DNA of 11,406 bases, taken from assembly GCA_009780545.1 (NCBI GenBank), contig WQZW01000024.1, positions 1 to 11,406 on the forward strand, given 5' to 3'. The position numbers and the translations under genes were made by a program. Numbering within the stretch: the stretch's first letter is position 1; every line of letters begins with the position of its first letter. This document shows, piece by piece, positions 7,561 through 11,406 of this stretch. The DNA is from Treponema sp. GTDB taxonomy: Bacteria > Spirochaetota > Spirochaetia > Treponematales > Breznakiellaceae. Below the pieces are notes generated by a model. The model was not told where the DNA came from and made no database searches. It saw only the letters and a program-made list of their open reading frames with translations.

Positions 7561-7584
7561 GTATTCGGATACTCAGGTGAATAC
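7561..7584. promoter_or_regulatory. inverted repeat in the rnf 5' leader
   Basis: GTATTC (7561-7566) and GAATAC (7579-7584) form a 6-bp inverted repeat with 12 nt between. GTATTCGGATAC at 7561-7572 is itself nearly palindromic (10 of 12). The repeat lies just after the predicted transcription start and before the ribosome site of rnfC, so it could be an operator or a leader hairpin. Confidence 0.4.
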
Positions 7585-7591
7585 ATGTACG

Positions 7592-7620
7592 ATTATCCCA
7601 TGAAGTCAGGGAATTGTCCA
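7592..7620 (-). promoter_or_regulatory. sigma70-type promoter of the rnfCDGEAB operon
   Basis: On the minus strand, TGGACA (7615-7620) and GATAAT (7592-7597) are separated by exactly 17 nt. Each hexamer has five of six consensus bases. Transcription would start near 7585, giving a leader of about 40 nt to the rnfC ATG. Confidence 0.7.
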
Positions 7621-7665
7621 GTGATTGCCTCGGGTTTATGGATAAGCGGAGGCTTTGGGGGGAGA

Positions 7666-7721
7666 TCGGGAGAAGTCCCGAGCCCGATGAGCCGGGGATA
7701 CATATCCTCGGTTCATCGGGC
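7666..7721 (-). terminator. tandem hairpins after the barrel-protein gene
   Basis: Two adjacent stems lie between the barrel gene stop (7727) and the rnf promoter. One is at 7682-7721 with outer arms GCCCGATG and CATCGGGC; pairing continues inward with two minus-strand A-C mismatches to a short loop. The other is at 7666-7681 (TCGGGA, loop of 4, TCCCGA). No U-run follows on the minus strand. Position suggests a transcription end or mRNA-protecting structure. On the plus strand the larger stem pairs better because mismatches become G-U. Confidence 0.5.
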
Positions 7722-7726
7722 CGCCG

Positions 7727-8572
7727 TCAGTCTTCCGCGCCCCTGTCCTGGGGAATCTCGTCGATCATGAAGGTGTACACCACGGACGGAGGATCCGCGG
7801 GCTGGGTTACCGCCGGCTGGAGCGCGGCCGGCCGGAGCGCGGGGGCCGAATTGCCGGCGGAAGGCCGTGCGGCGGCCACCCCGTTCCCGAGCCGTCCCAG
7901 GCGAAAACCTACCATAACGTAGCCGCTGGCCCCGAAACCGCCGTGGGCGTTCCAGTCCCCGTAGCCCGCGCTTTTTACCAGCCCTTTCGTGCTTTCTTTG
8001 GCAAAGGAGTAATAGGGAAGAGCGGCCAGGCGCAGGAAAACCCGGTCGCTCAGGTCGAAATCCCCGCCCAATCCGAAGAGCAGCCTGATCCCGTTGTAGG
8101 TCCCCGCGATAAGCGATTCTTTCTGGACGATCTGGGCCAACTGGTAACCGACGCCCAACATGGGAAAAACCCGAACGGTGGAGAGACCGTACAGCGACAG
8201 GGGGAATTTGCCCACGAGGTTGGCGTTGAGCAGCGTCGCCGAATAGCTGGTGACGGTCTGGTCCAGATTGTAGGCCGGGGGCTGCAGCGGCTTCCCGTCC
8301 GCATCGAAAACGTCGACGGGGCTAAAGACGCGGCCGCTGACGTCAAAGTTCCCGCTTGCGACGTCCACGGAAAGACTTGCGTAATGGGCATCGAAGAACA
8401 ACGAGCCGCCGATGGATTTCTGGACGGTATTGAAGCGGCCGTTATCCCAGTCCAGATACAGGGCTTCGTTTCCAAACGTCAGCCCGCCGCCGAGACTATA
8501 GGGAACCGCCCAGACGGTTCCGATCCCCGACACGATGGCCATCATTGCGGTCATCACAAGCACTCTCTTCAT
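7727..8572 (-). CDS. outer-membrane beta-barrel protein with Ala/Pro-rich tail
   Basis: 281 residues. A Sec signal peptide (MKRVLVMTAMMAIV..., about 22 residues, cleavage after W-A, before VPYSLGG) is followed by alternating amphipathic strands rich in Gly, Tyr and Phe, as in small outer-membrane barrels. It is a clear paralogue of the upstream neighbour: both have 'FFDAHY.SLS.D', 'GKFP..LY.LS.V.VFPM.GVGY', 'LFGLGGDF' and 'AHGGFG..GY.M.G.RLG'. Unlike that paralogue it carries a 52-residue extension after the last strand (about 230-281), rich in Ala and Pro and ending in an acidic peptide. The start ATG at 8570-8572 has AAGGAG 7 nt upstream; the frame extends further upstream, but without a signal sequence. 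It lies 95 nt after the paralogue without a clear promoter or terminator between, so probably co-transcribed. Exact function unknown. Confidence 0.85.
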   Translation of the reverse strand: MKRVLVMTAMMAIVSGIGTVWAVPYSLGGGLTFGNEALYLDWDNGRFNTVQKSIGGSLFFDAHYASLSVDVASGNFDVSGRVFSPVDVFDADGKPLQPPAYNLDQTVTSYSATLLNANLVGKFPLSLYGLSTVRVFPMLGVGYQLAQIVQKESLIAGTYNGIRLLFGLGGDFDLSDRVFLRLAALPYYSFAKESTKGLVKSAGYGDWNAHGGFGASGYVMVGFRLGRLGNGVAAARPSAGNSAPALRPAALQPAVTQPADPPSVVYTFMIDEIPQDRGAED

Positions 8573-8667
8573 TACAAGACTCCTTACTTTACGGAAGGCG
8601 CGTCGGCCCTCCATGGCATTTTTATCCCCAACGGGGACGTTCGGTATCCTGCCCGACGGCAACGTTT

Positions 8668-9378
8668 CTAGCTTTGGATATACACACCTCCCCTAAGAGG
8701 GGTGTTTTCGGAGAGAGTCCCCAGACGGATGCCCATCATAAGGTAGCCGTTGACCCCGAAACCGCCATGGGCCAAAAACGCGTCGTTCCCGGAAACCCTG
8801 CGGACGATCTTTTGCGTGCTTTCCCTGGTCAGGTGATAGTAAGGAATTAACGAAATACGGAAGAAAACCCTCCGATTGAGGTAGAAGTCGCCGCCCAGCC
8901 CGAAAAGCACCTTTATCTCGTTGAAGGTCCCCCGGAACGGACCGGCATCTTCCACCACCCGGCTCATCCGGTAGCCGACGCCGATCATGGGAAAGACGTA
9001 GACGCTGGAAAGATCGTAAAGGGCCACCGGAAATTTGCCGATTATGTTGATGTTGAGCAGGGAGGCGGAATAGCTGGCCACTTCGGGCTTGATCGTGGAA
9101 AGTTCCTCGTCGTCGGCCGGGGATTCCGCCGGGCTGATGGCGCGGCCGCTGATGTCGTAGTAGCCATTGAGGATGTCGGCGGAAAGGGACACATAGTGGG
9201 CGTCGAAAAAGAACGAGGCGCCTATGCCGTTTTCCAGCGACTTGAAGCGGGTATTCTCCCAGTCGAGGTCGACCAGCGAGGTTCCGATGGCCAGCCCGCT
9301 ACCCAGGCTGACGGGGACGGCCCATGCCGCGGCACCCCAAAGGGCCGCGACGGCGAGAGACAGAAACGCCCTTTTCAT
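8668..9378 (-). CDS. outer-membrane beta-barrel protein, paralogue of the next gene
   Basis: 236 residues. The signal peptide (MKRAFLSLAVAALWGAAAWA, cleavage before VPVSLGS) has the same W-A/V-P junction as the downstream paralogue. The mature part of about 216 residues alternates polar and hydrophobic positions, with 'GASFFFDAHYVSLSAD', 'NIIGKFPVALYDLSSVYVFP', 'VLFGLGGDFYLNRRVFFRIS' and a final 'GYLMMGIRLG' strand. The size suggests an 8- to 10-stranded barrel. The ATG has CAGGAG 5 nt upstream and a consensus promoter about 45 nt further up. It is first of the tandem pair. I do not recognise a characterised family. An export role, adhesion or structural membrane role are all possible; only outer-membrane location is inferred. 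Confidence 0.85.
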   Translation of the reverse strand: MKRAFLSLAVAALWGAAAWAVPVSLGSGLAIGTSLVDLDWENTRFKSLENGIGASFFFDAHYVSLSADILNGYYDISGRAISPAESPADDEELSTIKPEVASYSASLLNINIIGKFPVALYDLSSVYVFPMIGVGYRMSRVVEDAGPFRGTFNEIKVLFGLGGDFYLNRRVFFRISLIPYYHLTRESTQKIVRRVSGNDAFLAHGGFGVNGYLMMGIRLGTLSENTPLRGGVYIQS

Positions 9379-9421
9379 AACAACTCCTGCTCATTCGGCA
9401 AATTCCCCCTCCCCTATGGAA

Positions 9422-9451
9422 ATTCTAGTACATGCAACCGGGCGCTGTCAA
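9422..9451 (-). promoter_or_regulatory. sigma70-type promoter of the barrel-protein pair
   Basis: On the minus strand, a perfect TTGACA (9446-9451) and TAGAAT (9422-9427, five of six) are separated by 18 nt. Transcription would begin near 9415, about 37 nt before the ATG. The promoter lies downstream of the terminator at 9487-9522, so that terminator does not end this transcript. Confidence 0.8.
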
Positions 9452-9486
9452 ATCGCATCCATAACATAACTAAAAGAAATTCAGAC

Positions 9487-9522
9487 AAAAAATAAACGAA
9501 ACCAGGAATTCCTGGTTTCGTT
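9487..9522 (-). terminator. perfect-palindrome intrinsic terminator (minus strand)
   Basis: Positions 9495-9522 form a perfect 28-bp palindrome: 12-bp stem AACGAAACCAGG / CCTGGTTTCGTT with an AATT loop. On the minus strand it is followed at once by UUUAUUUUUU (9487-9494 region), the classic U-tract. The plus strand has no U-run after the stem, so the direction is minus. No minus-strand gene was recognised upstream of it. Confidence 0.85.
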
Positions 9523-9814
9523 ACCGCCCCGTACCTATCCGCTTCCCGGAAACCTGTACCCGAACTTTAATTTCCTATGGACGAACGCCGCCGCGCCTTG
9601 CTTCACAAAACGGCCGGACACGATCGGCAGCGGGCAGATCCGGCAGGGGTTGCCGGAAGGCGAGTCTTGGGCCCTCGTGCCCCGCACAGGTTTTCCGCAA
9701 AGTCCGCCTCTGTCTTTTCTTCACCTGCCGCCGATATTTTTTCCGCAAGAACCGACCGACTGGCCCCGAACCTTTCCCCCGGCCCCAGGAACGGCCGAAA
9801 TCCGCCCGGGGTTG
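9523..9814. other. GC-rich stretch without a recognised gene
   Basis: About 290 bp between the orphan terminator and the receptor promoter. It is GC-rich like coding DNA, unlike the AT-rich promoter zones at either side. Visible structure: a CCGGCA/TGCCGG stem at 9640-9656, a GTGC/GCAC stem near 9677-9687, and a 10-bp direct repeat TTTTCCGCAA at 9691-9700 and 9739-9748. A plus-strand open frame (9577-9942) and a minus-strand frame without start codon (about 9938-9603) cover the same bases; neither has a ribosome site or recognisable motif. It could be a degraded gene, a small RNA gene or plain spacer. Confidence 0.4.
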
Positions 9815-9843
9815 TTGACGAAAATTTAATAACTATGTATATT
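9815..9843 (+). promoter_or_regulatory. sigma70-type promoter of the chemoreceptor gene
   Basis: TTGACG (9815-9820, five of six) and TATATT (9838-9843, five of six) are separated by exactly 17 nt in a locally AT-rich patch. Transcription would start near 9850, giving a leader of about 119 nt. No sigma28-type (flagellar) promoter was seen. Confidence 0.75.
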
Positions 9844-9854
9844 ACGGAGTATAT

Positions 9855-9916
9855 GCCCCAGTGCTTCCCTTGGAACCGGTCGTTATCCGCCTTGGTAACG
9901 AAAAGGTTTCCGGGGC
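9855..9916 (+). ncRNA. structured 5' leader of the chemoreceptor mRNA (putative)
   Basis: Three nested complementary pairs stack into one rod-like structure inside the predicted leader: GCCCC (9855-9859) with GGGGC (9912-9916), GGAACC (9872-9877) with GGTTTCC (9905-9911, one bulged U), and CGTTA (9881-9885) with TAACG (9896-9900). The stem begins about 5 nt after the predicted start of transcription. No known riboswitch consensus was recognised. It may influence mRNA stability or sense a ligand. Confidence 0.4.
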
Positions 9917-9968
9917 AATCCGGCCTTTGCTTTAATTTTTAACCTTACCCTTTAAGGAAGACAAAAAA

Positions 9969-11406
9969 ATGAAAAGCGTCTACTTGAAGCTGATGCTCCC
10001 CACGCTCGGGGCCCTGATCCTGGGCGGCCTGGTCATCGGTTTTGTCGGTTACCGCAGCGCGTCGAACATCATCGTCGAGGCCATCGACGGCGACGGCGCG
10101 CGTTCGGCCCGGAGCCTGCAAGAATTCGTCGACCTGGTGCTGTCCAAGGCGCAGATCGACCTCTTCTCCATCGCCGCGACCCCGAGCCTGCACGTCCTGC
10201 TCGAGGAGGAGGGTTCGTCGGCCGACTTCGAGCGCTACATGCGGGAACTGGTCGGGCAGTTCGGCATCTACAACAGCATCATCGTCCTCAACGCGCGGGG
10301 GATCATCGTCGCCAGCACTTCCGGCAGCGCGGGCGGGGACCGTGCCGACCGGGACTACTTCCGGGCAAGCGCCGCCGGCCGTCCCTTCATCTCGCAGGTC
10401 GAGGTGAGCCGGCAGACCGGGGCGCTGTCGCTGTTCGTCTCGATCCCGATACTCAACCGCTCCGGCGAGGTTTTCGGCGTGGCGATGACCTCGATAAAGG
10501 TCGAGGCGCTCAACGAGACCTACGTCGTCCCGGTAAGCCTGCTCGGGGAGCGCGGCCATGCGATGATCGTGAACGGCGCGGGAACGGTCATCGGGCACCG
10601 GGACACGGAACTGCTGGGAAGCTCGGTGCCGGAGGAATTGCTCCTACGGCTGGCCTCGGTGCAGGAGGCCGCCGGTTTCCAGGCCGAGATCGACGGGCGG
10701 AACTCGATGTTCTTTGTCCACCGGAGCAGGTACACCGACTGGTACTCCATCGTGGTCTGCCCGGTCGACGACTTCTACACGGCAACCACCGGACTCCTGA
10801 AGACCAACCTCGTCCTCGGCATCGCGGTCATCGTCATCCTCGGGATCGCCATCTCCTTCGTCATCCTGCGGATGACCAGGCCCATCTCCAACGTGGCGAA
10901 CACCCTCAAGGACATCTCCCAGGGCGAGGGCGACCTTACCGGCATCATCCCGGAGCGGGGAAACGACGAGATCGCCCGCATGTCCCACTACTTCAACGAG
11001 ACGACGAAGAAGATACGGGAGATGATCGTGAGCATCATGGGCGAGGCACGGGCCCTGTCGGAAACCGGAAGCGACCTTGCCGACGACATGACGCAGACCA
11101 AGTCGGCGATGAACGACATCTACGCCAACATCGTGGGCATCAGGACAAGGATGATCAACCAGAGCGCCAGCGTGGCCGAAACCAACGCCGCGATGGAGCA
11201 GATCACCGGGAACATCGGCAAGCTCAACGACTACGTGGAAACGCAGGCGTCCAGCGTGTCCCTTTCCTCGGCGGCCATACAACGGATGCTGGGCAAGGTG
11301 GAGTTGGTTACCCGGACACTGGTGAAGAACGGCGAGAACGTCGAGGAACTGACCGGCGCGTCGGAGATCGGGCGCGCGGGACTTTTGAACGTCGTCTCCG
11401 ACATCA
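9969..11406 (+). CDS. methyl-accepting chemotaxis protein, 3' end outside window
   Basis: The first 479 codons are visible with no stop; the frame continues past the right edge. Layout: membrane segment about 7-29; periplasmic double-Cache-like ligand domain about 30-275, including 'DRADRDYFRASAAGRPFIS' (124-142), a motif common in dCache amine or amino-acid sensors; second membrane segment about 281-300; HAMP domain about 301-352 (P305, DEI at 333-335); then the start of the coiled-coil signalling helix with 'ASVAETNAAMEQITGNI' and 'ASSVSLSSAAIQRML', which resembles treponemal receptors. The conserved CheA/CheW-binding tip is beyond the window. ATG at 9969 has AAGGAAG 8 nt upstream. The gene is divergent from the barrel pair and has its own promoter at 9815-9843. 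The ligand cannot be told from sequence. Confidence 0.93.
   Translation, partial: MKSVYLKLMLPTLGALILGGLVIGFVGYRSASNIIVEAIDGDGARSARSLQEFVDLVLSKAQIDLFSIAATPSLHVLLEEEGSSADFERYMRELVGQFGIYNSIIVLNARGIIVASTSGSAGGDRADRDYFRASAAGRPFISQVEVSRQTGALSLFVSIPILNRSGEVFGVAMTSIKVEALNETYVVPVSLLGERGHAMIVNGAGTVIGHRDTELLGSSVPEELLLRLASVQEAAGFQAEIDGRNSMFFVHRSRYTDWYSIVVCPVDDFYTATTGLLKTNLVLGIAVIVILGIAISFVILRMTRPISNVANTLKDISQGEGDLTGIIPERGNDEIARMSHYFNETTKKIREMIVSIMGEARALSETGSDLADDMTQTKSAMNDIYANIVGIRTRMINQSASVAETNAAMEQITGNIGKLNDYVETQASSVSLSSAAIQRMLGKVELVTRTLVKNGENVEELTGASEIGRAGLLNVVSDI

Noticed and set aside
8624..8638. Small hairpin (TCCCC/GGGGA, 3-nt loop) between the two barrel genes as a terminator.
   Set aside because: The stem has only 5 bp and no U-run follows on the minus strand, so read-through from the first barrel gene to the second is more likely.
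9523..9814. RNase P RNA, SRP RNA or tmRNA in the GC-rich spacer.
   Set aside because: None of the conserved sequence blocks that I know for these RNAs was found on either strand.
9577..9942. A 121-codon plus-strand open frame upstream of the receptor.
   Set aside because: It crosses the receptor promoter, has no ribosome site at its start, and its Arg/Pro/Ser-rich product shows no recognisable fold. The internal ATG at 9853 would make a 29-residue peptide, but GGAG is too close and lies before the predicted transcription start.
9945..10598. A 217-codon minus-strand open frame, and a 212-codon one at 10644-11282, opposite the receptor gene.
   Set aside because: Both are antisense to a continuous plus-strand chemoreceptor frame with Cache, HAMP and signalling-helix features and a good ribosome site.

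Overview
The window (about 60% GC by eye) looks like chromosomal DNA of a spirochaete, most likely Treponema-like. The best clue is the chemoreceptor at the right edge. Its post-HAMP segment reads like the receptors I associate with treponemes, with 'ASVAETNAAMEQI' followed by 'ASSVSLSSAAIQRML'. A pair of small outer-membrane barrel proteins and an rnfCDGEAB-type cluster also fit. The assignment is inference from recalled family resemblance, not from a search.

Layout from left to right. (1) Positions 1-2480, minus strand: glgX, a glycogen debranching enzyme, whose stop codon overlaps by 4 nt the start of a HAD-type 5'-nucleotidase that runs off the left edge. (2) Positions 2628-7545, minus strand: a complete six-gene rnfCDGEAB operon for the ion-translocating ferredoxin:NAD+ oxidoreductase. 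Genes overlap by 4 nt or are 1-10 nt apart. A good sigma70-type promoter lies at 7592-7620 and a long hairpin at 2554-2610 follows the last gene. (3) Positions 7727-9378, minus strand: two tandem paralogous outer-membrane beta-barrel proteins with Sec signal peptides. A TTGACA-18-TAGAAT promoter drives the pair and tandem hairpins follow it. (4) Positions 9379-9968: a 590-bp divergent intergenic region. It holds the barrel-gene promoter, a perfect 28-bp palindrome with a U-tract (a textbook minus-strand terminator with no gene assigned to it), a GC-rich stretch with no recognisable gene, a plus-strand promoter and a structured 5' leader. (5) Positions 9969-11406, plus strand: a methyl-accepting chemotaxis protein cut by the right edge.

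The Rnf complex couples electron flow between reduced ferredoxin and NAD+ to ion movement across the inner membrane, as expected in a fermentative or acetogenic anaerobe. GlgX mobilises storage polysaccharide. The barrel pair belongs to the cell surface and the receptor to environmental sensing. No mobile element, CRISPR array, tRNA or rRNA was recognised. The least explained points are the orphan terminator and the GC-rich stretch behind it, the structured receptor leader, and non-canonical covalent-flavin motifs in both RnfD and RnfG.
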